Made by a program: the position numbers and the translations under genes
The notes under the pieces: generated by a model
Told to the model about the DNA's origin: nothing
The model's input: only the letters and a program-made list of their open reading frames with translations
The model's database searches: none
Assembly (NCBI RefSeq): GCF_022513585.1
Contig: NZ_JAKWBF010000005.1
Coordinates: 62,001-126,000, forward strand
Reading direction: 5' to 3'
Origin: Gordonia gummivorans
Lineage (GTDB): Bacteria; Actinomycetota; Actinomycetes; Mycobacteriales; Mycobacteriaceae
Length of the DNA: 64,000 nt
Part shown: positions 8,757-16,744 of the stretch, piece after piece
Layout: each line of letters begins with the position of its first letter
Numbering within the stretch: position 1 is the stretch's first letter

Positions 8757-9203
8757 TTGCGTGCGCTCGATGATTTGGACGACAAGGTGCTCGCTTGCCT
8801 CGCGCGGGACGCGCGGGCGACCTACGCGGAGGTGGGTGCCGAGGTCGGCTTGTCGGCCCCCGCGGTGAAGCGACGGGTGGACCGACTCCTCGACGACGGC
8901 GTCATCAAAGGCTTCACCACGGTGATCGATCCAGCGGCGATGCAGTGGACAACCGAGGCCTACGTGCAGGTGTTCTGTCGCGGGAACATCTCGCCCGATG
9001 ACCTGCGCGCGGCCTGGGAGCCGATCCATGAGGTGGTGAGTGCCGCGACCATCACCGGCACGGCCGACGCGATCCTGCGCATCATGGCGCGCGACGTCCA
9101 CCACCTCGAGCAAGCGTTGGAGCGCATCCGGCAGGCCAGTCCGGTCGATCGGACCGAGTCGATCATCGTCCTGAGTCAGTTACTCGAACGAGGGCATCCG
9201 TAG
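8757..9203 (+). CDS. Lrp/AsnC-family transcriptional regulator
   Basis: The 148-residue protein has an N-terminal helix-turn-helix (about residues 5-50, with TYAEVGAEVGLSAPAVKRRV) and a C-terminal amino-acid-binding RAM domain (about 65-140). The start is a TTG with an AGAGGA ribosome-binding site at 8743-8748, eight bases upstream. It is divergent from the guanidino hydrolase-aminotransferase gene, the same pairing as M. tuberculosis Rv2324 with ddaH and rocD. It is therefore a likely regulator of that gene in response to arginine or ornithine; the ligand is inferred from context only. Confidence 0.92.
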   Translation: MRALDDLDDKVLACLARDARATYAEVGAEVGLSAPAVKRRVDRLLDDGVIKGFTTVIDPAAMQWTTEAYVQVFCRGNISPDDLRAAWEPIHEVVSAATITGTADAILRIMARDVHHLEQALERIRQASPVDRTESIIVLSQLLERGHP

Positions 9204-9234
9204 GGGTGGTGTTCGGTGTGCTAGCGTGGTCGCC

Positions 9235-9306
9235 GTGATCAGCAACGTGCGCGCCTATTGGCGCTTCTTTATCGAGGCTCCGGTCGAGCCTGCGATGAAG
9301 CGCTGA
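9235..9306 (+). CDS. Aromatic-codon leader peptide upstream of aroG
   Basis: A 23-codon reading frame starts with GTG and encodes a peptide containing Tyr-Trp-Arg-Phe-Phe at positions 8-12, so four of five consecutive codons are aromatic. A TAGCGT -10-like hexamer at 9222-9227 would place the transcript start at or next to the GTG, suggesting leaderless translation. The frame is followed by an intrinsic terminator and then the DAHP synthase gene. This is the arrangement of ribosome-mediated attenuation. A similar leader (aroR) in front of the class I DAHP synthase aroF has been described in Corynebacterium glutamicum. The peptide is seen only as sequence; its translation is inferred. Confidence 0.75.
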   Translation: MISNVRAYWRFFIEAPVEPAMKR

Positions 9307-9337
9307 TTGCTGCACGCACACAACACCGGAGCCCCGA
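9272..9337 (+). promoter_or_regulatory. Candidate antiterminator pairing in aroG leader
   Basis: Bases 9272-9284, just after the aromatic codons, pair with 9325-9337 over 13 positions with one mismatch, nine of them contiguous (9276-9284 with 9325-9333). The 3' arm abuts and overlaps by one base the 5' arm of the downstream terminator. A ribosome stalled on the Tyr-Trp or Phe-Phe codons would change access to the 5' arm. The exact switching order cannot be decided by eye. Confidence 0.45.
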
Positions 9338-9370
9338 GCAGTGACCGAGAGGTCGCTGCTTTTGTCATTT
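9337..9370 (+). terminator. Intrinsic terminator (attenuator) before aroG
   Basis: AGCAGTGACC at 9337-9346 pairs with GGTCGCTGCT at 9351-9360 over ten base pairs, one of them a G-U, around a GAGA tetraloop. A TTTTG run follows directly. It lies between the aromatic leader peptide and the DAHP synthase start at 9441, so it would end transcription before the structural gene unless alternative pairing intervenes. Confidence 0.75.
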
Positions 9371-9440
9371 CAGGGGTTCCGGCCACATCTGGGCGTGCCC
9401 CGCAGAAATCGCAGGGCATGACCATGAAAGGCACATCGAA

Positions 9441-10517
9441 GTGACCACACTCCCGGAACTCACCCCGGTCGGCGAATCGACTTCCGACCGGCGCATCACC
9501 GCATTCCGGCCGATTCCTTCACCGGACACCATCCGCACCGAACTGCCGCTGACCGCGCGGCGGGCGATCGCGGTCCAGCGCGACCGCGACGAGATCGCCG
9601 ACATTCTCGCCGGCCGCGACGACCGACTGCTCGTCGTCGTCGGACCGTGCTCGGTGCACGATCCGATCGCCGCCATCGACTACGCACGCCGGCTTGCCCC
9701 ACTCGCCGACGCCTACGCCGACCGCCTCAAGATCGTGATGCGCGTGTACTTCGAGAAGCCGCGCACCACCGTCGGCTGGAAGGGTCTCATCAACGACCCC
9801 GGCATGGACGGGTCGTTCGACGTGGAGCGCGGGCTGCGCACGGCACGATCGTTGCTGCTCGACATCATCGATCTCGGGTTGCCCGTCGGCTGCGAATTCC
9901 TCGAGCCCACCAGCCCGCAGTACATCGCCGACGCGGTGGCCTGGGGCGCGATCGGCGCCCGGACCACCGAGTCGCAGGTGCACCGTCAGCTCGCATCCGG
10001 GCTGTCGATGCCCATCGGCTTCAAGAACGGCACCGACGGCAACGTCCAGGTCGCCATCGACGGTGTGAAAGCCGCTGCGGCACAGCATGTCTTCTTCGGC
10101 GTCGACGACTTCGGCAACGGTGCGGTGGTGGAGACCGCAGGCAACGAGGACTGCCACATCATCCTGCGCGGCGGCACCGGTGGACCGAACTTCGACACCG
10201 ACTCCATCGCCACGGCAACCACAGCACTGGAGAAGGCGGGACTGCCCGCACGCGTGATGATCGACTGCAGCCACGCCAATTCGGGCAAAGACCATGTCCG
10301 TCAGGCGGAGGTGGCGACCGAGATCGCCGCGTCGGTCCGCGCCAGGCGGGAGCAGGGGTTGGGGTCGCAGATCAGCGGCGTGATGCTGGAGAGCTTCCTG
10401 GAGCCGGGTGCACAGTCGCCGGACGCGCGGCCGCTCACCTACGGCCAGTCGGTCACCGACAAGTGCATGGGCTGGGAGGCCAGCGCCGACGTGCTGGCGG
10501 CGTTCGCGCGGGTCTGA
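9441..10517 (+). CDS. aroG: Class I DAHP synthase (3-deoxy-7-phosphoheptulonate synthase)
   Basis: DAHP synthase condenses phosphoenolpyruvate and erythrose 4-phosphate, the first step of the shikimate pathway, in the cytoplasm. The 358-residue protein is of the AroFGH (type I) family: LLVVVGPCSVHD, VMRVYFEKPRTTVGWKGLINDP, the LEPTSPQYIAD segment, HIILRGG and the MIDCSHANSGKD metal/PEP motif are all present. This differs from the type II enzyme typical of mycobacteria and matches the corynebacterial AroF arrangement. GTG start. The 237-bp upstream region holds the leader peptide and attenuator described separately, so expression probably follows aromatic amino acid supply. Confidence 0.96.
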   Translation: MTTLPELTPVGESTSDRRITAFRPIPSPDTIRTELPLTARRAIAVQRDRDEIADILAGRDDRLLVVVGPCSVHDPIAAIDYARRLAPLADAYADRLKIVMRVYFEKPRTTVGWKGLINDPGMDGSFDVERGLRTARSLLLDIIDLGLPVGCEFLEPTSPQYIADAVAWGAIGARTTESQVHRQLASGLSMPIGFKNGTDGNVQVAIDGVKAAAAQHVFFGVDDFGNGAVVETAGNEDCHIILRGGTGGPNFDTDSIATATTALEKAGLPARVMIDCSHANSGKDHVRQAEVATEIAASVRARREQGLGSQISGVMLESFLEPGAQSPDARPLTYGQSVTDKCMGWEASADVLAAFARV

Positions 10518-10594
10518 GCTCCATCCGCTACCTGAGTCTGGGATCCGTGGAAGCACCTTGAGGGGTGCGCCCCAGCAACCCACGCCGGCCCATC

Positions 10595-10650
10595 TCCGCT
10601 CCCTGAGGTGCTCGAGGCTCGTCGCCAGCGCTCCTCGCTCAGGCAGCGGA
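10595..10650. repeat. Dispersed palindromic repeat, copy A
   Basis: The ends TCCGCTCCCTGAG and CTCAGGCAGCGGA are near-complementary inverted repeats, and the interior contains CTCGAGGCTCGTCG and AGCGCTCCTCG segments also found in the copies at 25716-25820 and 52803-52984. It lies between the convergent aroG and phoD genes, where a bidirectional terminator or REP-like element would be expected. Confidence 0.6.
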
Positions 10651-10728
10651 GGGAGGGGCTTCGGGGCTCGCAGGCTCAGCCAGCGACGGTGGGCTCGCAG
10701 CCCGGCGGGAGGGTGGCCTCCGAAGAAC

Positions 10729-12336
10729 TCAGACCACGTCGACGTCGGACCTGCGCGTCGGAATGGTGATGAGCGCGCGACGATACAGACGTGCACCCGG
10801 ATCGGCGACGGTGTCGGTCACGCGCATCTCGCATTCCCAGCGGTCGGGCCGGACTCGGTTCAGCAGGTAGCCGCGCTGTGCGTTGCCGAACCGAACATGT
10901 GGTGAGGCCGCCTTGAGGCGCCGATCATTGTCGTCGCTGTCCTCGCCGTCGCCGCCCGACGAGATAGACGTGCCCGCGAGCTCGACACCGACGACCGGTG
11001 ACTCGGTGCGATAGTCGGACCGCAGATCGGCGACGACGTTGCGATGGATGTCGCCGGCCAGCGACACGAGACCGGTGACGTCGCGTCGGTGCGCGCCGTC
11101 GAGGATGCGCGTCCGGGCGGGTTCGTATCCGCTCCAGCCGTCCATGCTGACTGCGCGCGTGGTGCCATCGAGCCGGGCTAGGTCTGCCATCGGAAGTTGT
11201 TGTGCGATCACGTTCCATCGGCGCCGAGGTTGCGCGAGACCGTCGAGCAGCCACTGTTCCTGTGCGGAACCGAGCATGGTGCGTGTCGGGTCGGCGGTGC
11301 GAGCGTCCTGTGCCGTGTCGCGATCGCCGTTGACCTGGTCGCTGCGATGGCTGCGGGTGTCGAGCAGATGGAACTGCGCGAGATCGCCAAAGGTGAAGCG
11401 GCGGTAGGCGCGCATGTCGACACCGGGCCGGCGGGCCGAGATGCGCGTCGGGGTGTTCTCCCACCATGCGCGCAATCCGGCCGCCCGCCGAATCACGAAG
11501 TCGCGCATCGCTGTTCCGTCGGCTGGGACGTCGCCCGCCCAGTTGTCGGCCACCTCGTGGTCGTCGAATCCCATGATGAACGGCGAAACCCGGTGGGCCT
11601 CCTGCAGATCGGCGTCGGCGCGGTACAGCGCGTAACGATCTCGGTAGTCGTCGATCGACGTCGCGGCGCGAAACGCCGAGCGTGGGCGTGGATCACCACG
11701 ACGCGGTCCGCGGGCCGGTGGTGGCGTCTCGTATATGTAGTCACCAAGGTGGAAGACCACGTCCGGAGCGTGCGCGGCGAGGTCTCGGTAGGCGACGAAG
11801 TAGCCCTCACCCCAGTTCTGGCAGGACGCGACGGCCACCGTGAGAAGACGGGGCTGCGCGCTGGCCGCAGGAGCCGTGCGAGTGCGTCCGATCACCGAGA
11901 TGTCGCCCAACGCCCGGAACCGGTAGAAGTACTCGGTCGAGGGTTGGAGCCCACGCAGATCGATGTGCACGGAGTGGCCACCGTCGGCTGTTGCAATCGT
12001 GGTGCCGCGCCGAATGACTCGACGCATCGTCTCGTCGGTGGCGACCTCCCAGTCGACGTTCACCGGTACACCGCACATGCCGCCGCCGCGAGCCATCGGG
12101 TCGACGGCAAGACGCGTCCACAGCACGACCCCGTCCGGCAGCGGGTCGCCGGACGCAACACCCAGGGTGAACAGCGCATCGTCGGGTCCGGGAGGGGGTC
12201 GCATGGAGTCCGCTTCGGCCGAACACAGACTCGAGCTGAACGCGAGGCCGACGGCGAGGGCCGACCAGTTGAGGAACCGTCGGCGCGTCAGTCCGTCGAT
12301 GTGCGCGTCGCGAAGCGGAGGTCCGGCCACGCGCAC
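10729..12336 (-). CDS. phoD: PhoD-family alkaline phosphatase/phosphodiesterase, Tat-exported
   Basis: The 535-residue protein has a twin-arginine signal (TRRRFLNWSALAVGLAFSSS) near its N-terminus, then a Fn3-like N-terminal PhoD domain and a metallophosphatase domain. Recognisable motifs are VASCQNW, FHLGDYIYE, GFDDHEVADNW, LLDTRSHRSD and LAGDIHRNV, which carry metal ligands in PhoD enzymes. These enzymes release phosphate from phosphomonoesters or diesters outside the cytoplasmic membrane. The gene is convergent with aroG. Whether it is phosphate-regulated cannot be seen here: no obvious Pho box was found in the 96-bp gap upstream. Confidence 0.93.
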   Translation of the reverse strand: MRVAGPPLRDAHIDGLTRRRFLNWSALAVGLAFSSSLCSAEADSMRPPPGPDDALFTLGVASGDPLPDGVVLWTRLAVDPMARGGGMCGVPVNVDWEVATDETMRRVIRRGTTIATADGGHSVHIDLRGLQPSTEYFYRFRALGDISVIGRTRTAPAASAQPRLLTVAVASCQNWGEGYFVAYRDLAAHAPDVVFHLGDYIYETPPPARGPRRGDPRPRSAFRAATSIDDYRDRYALYRADADLQEAHRVSPFIMGFDDHEVADNWAGDVPADGTAMRDFVIRRAAGLRAWWENTPTRISARRPGVDMRAYRRFTFGDLAQFHLLDTRSHRSDQVNGDRDTAQDARTADPTRTMLGSAQEQWLLDGLAQPRRRWNVIAQQLPMADLARLDGTTRAVSMDGWSGYEPARTRILDGAHRRDVTGLVSLAGDIHRNVVADLRSDYRTESPVVGVELAGTSISSGGDGEDSDDNDRRLKAASPHVRFGNAQRGYLLNRVRPDRWECEMRVTDTVADPGARLYRRALITIPTRRSDVDVV

Positions 12337-12432
12337 AGAACAGCAGGCCAGCCTGTCCAGACATTGACCTCAGATGGACGCGTCGGTGAGAACGAGGTGA
12401 ACCGGGCAGTGATTCCGTCCGCGGATGATCGT

Positions 12433-13107
12433 TCAGGCGAAAATAACCAGCCAGACGGCGATGTAGTGCAGTAGTGCGGCGACTGCCGTGCAGACGTGGA
12501 ACACCTCGTGATGGCCGAAGGTCGAGGGCCACGGGTTGGGCCAGCGGAGGGCGTAGAGGATGCCGCCGATGCTGTAGAGCGCCCCGCCTACTGCCAGCAG
12601 GACGATGATCGCGACACCACACTGCGCGATCAGCGCCGGTGCGACGGCGATGATCACCCATCCGAGCAGGATGTAGAGCGTCACTCCCAGCCAGCGCGGC
12701 GACGACGGCCAGAGCAGTTTGAGCACCACCCCGGCAACGGCACCCGTCCACACGATGCCCAGAACCCACCAGCGTGCGGGGGACGGCAGGCCCATCGCGC
12801 AGAAGGGTGTGTAGGTACCCGCGATGAACAGGAAGATCATCGAGTGATCGGCGCGTTTCATGCGGATTTGCGCGCGCACGGTCTTCCACGGGATGCGGTG
12901 ATAGGACGCACTCACCGCGAACACGCCGAACACCGTGATCGCGTACACCGCGCAGGCCGCAGCCGCGACCGCACCGCGCGCCATGGCGGCACCGATGACG
13001 ACGGCGATGCCCGCGACCGCGGCGACGTAGGCCGAGTAGTGATGGATCACGCCTCGGAGTCGGGGCCGGTCGGGGATCGACGGCAACGGTGGGATGATGG
13101 TGCTCAC
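12433..13107 (-). CDS. Hemolysin III / PAQR-family membrane protein
   Basis: A 224-residue protein with about seven membrane helices. It has the family motifs: an early HHYSAY segment, SASYHRIPW, MKRADHSMIFLFIAGTYTPF, and a C-terminal GHHEVFHVCTAVAALLHYIAV, which supply the conserved Ser, His and Asp residues of the PAQR hydrolase-like site. Position between the DUF255 region and the Z-prenyl synthase matches Rv1085c. The GTG at 13107 is chosen because upstream in-frame codons run toward the divergent gene without domain content. Despite the family name, hemolytic activity should not be assumed. Confidence 0.9.
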   Translation of the reverse strand: MSTIIPPLPSIPDRPRLRGVIHHYSAYVAAVAGIAVVIGAAMARGAVAAAACAVYAITVFGVFAVSASYHRIPWKTVRAQIRMKRADHSMIFLFIAGTYTPFCAMGLPSPARWWVLGIVWTGAVAGVVLKLLWPSSPRWLGVTLYILLGWVIIAVAPALIAQCGVAIIVLLAVGGALYSIGGILYALRWPNPWPSTFGHHEVFHVCTAVAALLHYIAVWLVIFA

Positions 13108-13182
13108 GCAACCTACGGTAGCGTAAGTTACTGGCGAGATCGAGGCGCGTAAGGTGTGCCACGTGACACCGAGGACCCGACG

Positions 13183-13965
13183 ATGAAGCTGCTGCCGGAC
13201 CGGTTGCGGCGCCCGGTGCTCAGCGTCTATGAACGCCGGCTGATCCAGTTGATGGATGGGACGCGCATCCCTCATCATGTGGCGATCATCTGCGACGGAA
13301 ACCGTCGGTGGGCCCGGGAGGCGGGTTTCGAGGACGTCAGCCACGGCCATCGGGTGGGTGCGCAGCGCATCGCCGACATGCTCGGATGGTGCGCGGACCT
13401 CGGCATCGGAGCAGTCACCATCTATCTCTTGTCCACCGAGAATCTGAGTCGAGCATCCGAGGAGCTCGACGCACTGATGGAGATCGTGCCCGACATCGTC
13501 GACGAGATCTCCGCCCCGGACGGCCAGTGGCGGGTCCGCATCGTCGGCACCCTGGATCAGTTGCCCGCGCCGGTGGCCGACCGTCTGCGCGCGGCGTCGG
13601 ATCGGACTGCCGGACGTGACGGCATGAATGTCAATGTCGCGGTCGGGTACGGGGGCCGGCAGGAGATCGTCGACGCGGTGCGTGCGCTCCTCGAGGAACG
13701 GCTCGAGCAGGGCGCCTCGCCGGCCGAGATGATCGACGCGGTCACCGTGGAGGCTATCGACGCGAACCTCTACACCAAGGGGCAGCCGGATCCGGATCTG
13801 GTGATCCGGACCTCTGGTGAGCAGCGGCTGTCGGGCTTTCTGCTGTGGCAGAGCGCCTATTCGGAGATCTGGTTCACCGACGCGTACTGGCCGGAGTTCC
13901 GTCGGGTCGACTTCTTGCGAGCCCTGCGCGACTTCTCCGCACGGAACCGTCGCTTCGGCAAATAG
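13183..13965 (+). CDS. Short-chain Z-isoprenyl diphosphate synthase (Rv1086-like)
   Basis: The 260-residue protein belongs to the UppS/cis-prenyltransferase family. It has IICDGNRRWAREAGF with the catalytic aspartate, GHRVGAQRI, IYLLSTENL and the C-terminal PDPDLVIRTSGEQRLSGFLL and SEIWFTDAYWPEF motifs. Its neighbour gene is a hemolysin III homologue as in M. tuberculosis, where Rv1086 makes Z,E-farnesyl diphosphate for decaprenyl phosphate synthesis. The ATG at 13183 has a GAGGA site eight bases upstream and gives the N-terminus typical of this subfamily; an in-frame GTG at 13156 is less likely. Chain length is inferred from synteny. Confidence 0.92.
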   Translation: MKLLPDRLRRPVLSVYERRLIQLMDGTRIPHHVAIICDGNRRWAREAGFEDVSHGHRVGAQRIADMLGWCADLGIGAVTIYLLSTENLSRASEELDALMEIVPDIVDEISAPDGQWRVRIVGTLDQLPAPVADRLRAASDRTAGRDGMNVNVAVGYGGRQEIVDAVRALLEERLEQGASPAEMIDAVTVEAIDANLYTKGQPDPDLVIRTSGEQRLSGFLLWQSAYSEIWFTDAYWPEFRRVDFLRALRDFSARNRRFGK

Positions 13966-13989
13966 TGTCGGGCGCCAGACACCAGTGCT

Positions 13990-14011
13990 AAATTAGAACA
14001 CGTTCTAATTT
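13990..14011. promoter_or_regulatory. KstR-like operator palindrome
   Basis: Ten-base arms (13990-13999 and 14002-14011) form a perfect inverted repeat around a 2-base centre; the core TAGAACACGTTCTA fits the KstR consensus TnnAACnnGTTnnA exactly. KstR represses sterol and fatty-acid catabolism genes in mycobacteria and rhodococci and releases DNA on binding cholesterol-derived CoA thioesters. The site is 25 bp before the start of the flavin oxidoreductase gene and overlaps where its promoter should be. Confidence 0.7.
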
Positions 14012-14035
14012 GCGCCGCGTCGAAGGAGTCCGTTG

Positions 14036-15160
14036 ATGCACACCCAGATCTGCGACGAACTCGGAATCGAGTTCCCGATCTTCGCATTTACCCATTGCCG
14101 AGACGTGGTGGTCGCGGTCAGCAAGGCAGGCGGATTCGGCGTCCTGGGGGCTGTCGGTTTCACGCCGGAACAACTCGAGATCGAACTCAACTGGATCGAC
14201 GAGCACATCGGCGACCATCCCTACGGCGTCGACATCGTCATCCCCAACAAATACGAGGGCATGGACGCCGAGATGTCGGCCGACGATCTCACCACGATGC
14301 TCCAGTCGATGGTGCCGGAGCAGACGCTCGACTTCGGTCGAAAGTTGTTGCGCGACCACGGTGTTCCACTCGACGAGGACAACGACAACTCGCTGCAGTT
14401 GCTCGGCTGGACCGAGGCCACCGCGACCCCGCAGGTGGAGATCGCGCTGCAGCATCCCAAGGTGAGTCTGATCGCCAACGCGCTCGGCACGCCTCCGGTG
14501 GACATGATCGGCAAGATCCACGACGCCGGACGCAAGGTGGCCGCGCTGTGCGGCTCGCCGAAGCAGGCGCGTAAGCACGCCGACGCCGGGGTGGACATCA
14601 TCATCGCGCAGGGCGGCGAGGGTGGTGGCCACTGCGGAGAGGTCGGGTCGATCGTGCTGTGGCCGCAGGTGGTCAAAGAGGTTGCGCCCGTGCCGGTTCT
14701 GGCCGCCGGTGGGATCGGCAGCGGTCAGCAGATCGCCGCGGCGCTTGCCCTCGGTGCGCAGGGCGCGTGGAGCGGATCGCAGTGGCTGATGGTCGAAGAG
14801 GCCGAGAACACGCCGGTCCAGCAGGCGGCCTACATCAACGCCGGCAGTCGCGACACCGTGCGCAGTCGGTCGTTCACCGGCAAGCCGTGCCGAATGCTTC
14901 GCAACGACTGGACCGAGGCCTGGGAGAACCCGGAGAATCCGGATCCGCTCGGAATGCCGTTGCAGTACATGGTCTCCGGCATGGCGGTGGCCGCCACGCA
15001 CAAGTACCCGGACGAGAGCATCGACGTCGCCTTCAACCCGGTCGGCCAGGTCGTCGGACAGTTCCAGAAGGTGGAGCGGACGGCGGCGGTCATCGAGCGG
15101 TGGGTGCAGGAATACATCGACGCGACAAGCGCTTTGGAGACGCTCGCCAGTTCGGTGTGA
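14036..15160 (+). CDS. Nitronate monooxygenase-like FMN oxidoreductase, KstR-box controlled
   Basis: The 374-residue TIM-barrel protein belongs to the 2-nitropropane dioxygenase/nitronate monooxygenase family. FMN-binding features are visible: KAGGFGVLGAVG near the N-terminus, IIIAQGGEGGGHCG, and LAAGGIGSGQQIAAALALGAQG. Several actinobacterial members act on CoA-thioester intermediates of sterol degradation rather than on nitronates. The KstR-like operator immediately upstream supports a role in sterol or fatty-acid catabolism here. The ATG at 14036 has an AAGGAG site at 14023-14028. The actual substrate is unknown; simple nitronate detoxification remains possible. Confidence 0.88.
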   Translation: MHTQICDELGIEFPIFAFTHCRDVVVAVSKAGGFGVLGAVGFTPEQLEIELNWIDEHIGDHPYGVDIVIPNKYEGMDAEMSADDLTTMLQSMVPEQTLDFGRKLLRDHGVPLDEDNDNSLQLLGWTEATATPQVEIALQHPKVSLIANALGTPPVDMIGKIHDAGRKVAALCGSPKQARKHADAGVDIIIAQGGEGGGHCGEVGSIVLWPQVVKEVAPVPVLAAGGIGSGQQIAAALALGAQGAWSGSQWLMVEEAENTPVQQAAYINAGSRDTVRSRSFTGKPCRMLRNDWTEAWENPENPDPLGMPLQYMVSGMAVAATHKYPDESIDVAFNPVGQVVGQFQKVERTAAVIERWVQEYIDATSALETLASSV

Positions 15161-15183
15161 GCGAGGGGCCCTCGAACCTCAGC

Positions 15184-16671
15184 TCAGGGACTGGCTGGGA
15201 CTGGTCGGATCAGGCGCGTCAACGCATCGAGGCCGGCGTCGAAGGCCGATGCCGCGGGGGTGCCGAAGCCCACGGCGATGCCGCCCTGTGGTAGCGGCTC
15301 CGCGTCGGCGTGGCGAAACAGGTCGAGTCCGAACACGGCGATGCCGTCGGCGTGTGCCCGCGCAACCACGGTGGGCTCGTCATCCCGCGGCACCGGAATG
15401 AGGACGTGCAATCCTGCTGCGATACCCGGGATCTCGATGCCGATGGACGCCAGTCGATCGGTCAGCTGGTCGCGTCGTCGTCGATGAACCTGTCGGCTTC
15501 GTCGGATGTGGCGATCGTAGGTTCCCGACGTGATCATCTCGGCGAGCACGAGTTGATCGACGATGCTCGCGTCGGGCTCGCGGGCGCCCTTGGCCGTGGT
15601 CACCGGATCGATCAGGTGCGACGGCAGGACCAGCCACCCGGCTCGCACCGCGGGCGAGAGGCTCTTGGAGACCGACCCGGTGTAGATGACGACGTCAGGA
15701 GCCAGGCCCTGTAGGGCGCCGACCGGGTCACGGTCGTACCGGAGTTCGCCGTCGTAGTCGTCTTCGACGATCAGTGCACCGGTGCGTCGCGCCCACTCCA
15801 CCAACCGCATTCGGCGTTCGGGGTGCAGGGCGACCCCGGTCGGGTATTGATGGCTCGGCGTCACCAGAACGGCGGTGGGGGCCGCGCGCTCCACATCGTC
15901 GACCAGCAGTCCGTTGTCGTCGATCCTGATCGGGACGATGTCGGCACCCCCACGCACCAATGCGTCACGGTGGAACGGAAGTCCATAGGCCTCCACGGCC
16001 ACACGTGGTCCGAGTACGGTGCGCGCCAACAGTTCCAGCGATGCCTGGACGGCGGTCATCAACACGATCGACTCCGCTGTTGTGCGGACCCCGCGAGCGC
16101 GAGCGAGATACGTGCGCAGCGCTTCCCGCAGTTCGGGTCGTCCGCCGGGATGAGACGGTGCGAAGGCGCTGTCGGGCGCTCTGGTCAGGGCGTGTCGGGT
16201 CGCGTTGATCCAGTCGGCACGCGGAAACAGCCCGGCGTTGGGTTGGCCCATCGAGAAGTCGTGGCGTACCTGGGCCATGGCCTGCGCTTGCGGCGCTCGT
16301 GGCTCTACGCCCGGAAGTCCTTCTGCGACAACGCCGGATGCCACTCGTGTGCCCGACCCTCGACGGGCGGTGAGCCATCCCTCGGCGATGAGTTCGGTGT
16401 ACACGGCGGACACGGTGTTGCGGGCCAACCCCAGGTCCGCGGCCAGGGATCGGTAGGGCGGCAGCAGGGAACCGGGTGGTAACTGCCCGGTCGAGATAGC
16501 GTGGCGCAGTGCTGCGGCCAGCGTGTGCCGTCGCTGCGAGCCGCGGCCGCGAGGATTCCCGTCCGGGTCGGGCTGAAGGTCGAGGTACAGGTCGGTTCCC
16601 AGGCGACGCGCGACCGAATCCCACGGATCGGTGTCGGGAGAGTTCTCAGAATTGACCCGCATATCTGCCAT
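15184..16671 (-). CDS. MocR-family (GntR wHTH + aminotransferase-like) regulator
   Basis: The 495-residue protein has a GntR-type winged helix near residues 45-112 (RHAISTGQLPPGSLLPPYRS, ADLGLARNTVSAVYTEL) joined to a class I aminotransferase-like domain with the PLP-lysine in YTGSVSKSLSPAVRAGW. MocR regulators such as PdxR and GabR bind pyridoxal phosphate and control adjacent genes. It is divergent from an NAD(P)-binding protein gene, and a perfect 10-bp inverted repeat lies between them, beginning two bases upstream of its own ATG. Autoregulation and control of the neighbour are likely. The effector is not known. Confidence 0.92.
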   Translation of the reverse strand: MADMRVNSENSPDTDPWDSVARRLGTDLYLDLQPDPDGNPRGRGSQRRHTLAAALRHAISTGQLPPGSLLPPYRSLAADLGLARNTVSAVYTELIAEGWLTARRGSGTRVASGVVAEGLPGVEPRAPQAQAMAQVRHDFSMGQPNAGLFPRADWINATRHALTRAPDSAFAPSHPGGRPELREALRTYLARARGVRTTAESIVLMTAVQASLELLARTVLGPRVAVEAYGLPFHRDALVRGGADIVPIRIDDNGLLVDDVERAAPTAVLVTPSHQYPTGVALHPERRMRLVEWARRTGALIVEDDYDGELRYDRDPVGALQGLAPDVVIYTGSVSKSLSPAVRAGWLVLPSHLIDPVTTAKGAREPDASIVDQLVLAEMITSGTYDRHIRRSRQVHRRRRDQLTDRLASIGIEIPGIAAGLHVLIPVPRDDEPTVVARAHADGIAVFGLDLFRHADAEPLPQGGIAVGFGTPAASAFDAGLDALTRLIRPVPASP

Positions 16672-16672
16672 C

Positions 16673-16700
16673 GAATTGCACCACCTTTCTGGTGCAATTC
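16673..16700. promoter_or_regulatory. Inverted-repeat operator candidate for the MocR regulator
   Basis: GAATTGCACC at 16673-16682 and GGTGCAATTC at 16691-16700 are perfect 10-bp inverted repeats separated by eight bases. The site lies between the divergent MocR gene and the NAD(P)-binding protein gene, directly next to the MocR start codon. This is the position expected for an autoregulatory operator. Confidence 0.6.
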
Positions 16701-16744
16701 TGCCCTACTGTGGACGTTGTCGAACCACCACGAACGGAGATGAG

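Noticed and set aside
7376..8773. 465-codon plus-strand frame opposite the hydrolase-aminotransferase fusion
   Set aside because: Val/Gly-rich mirror translation with no motif; the minus-strand product has clear catalytic motifs throughout.
11197..12474. 425-codon plus-strand frame opposite phoD
   Set aside because: No recognisable domain, and phoD motifs with Tat signal are on the other strand.
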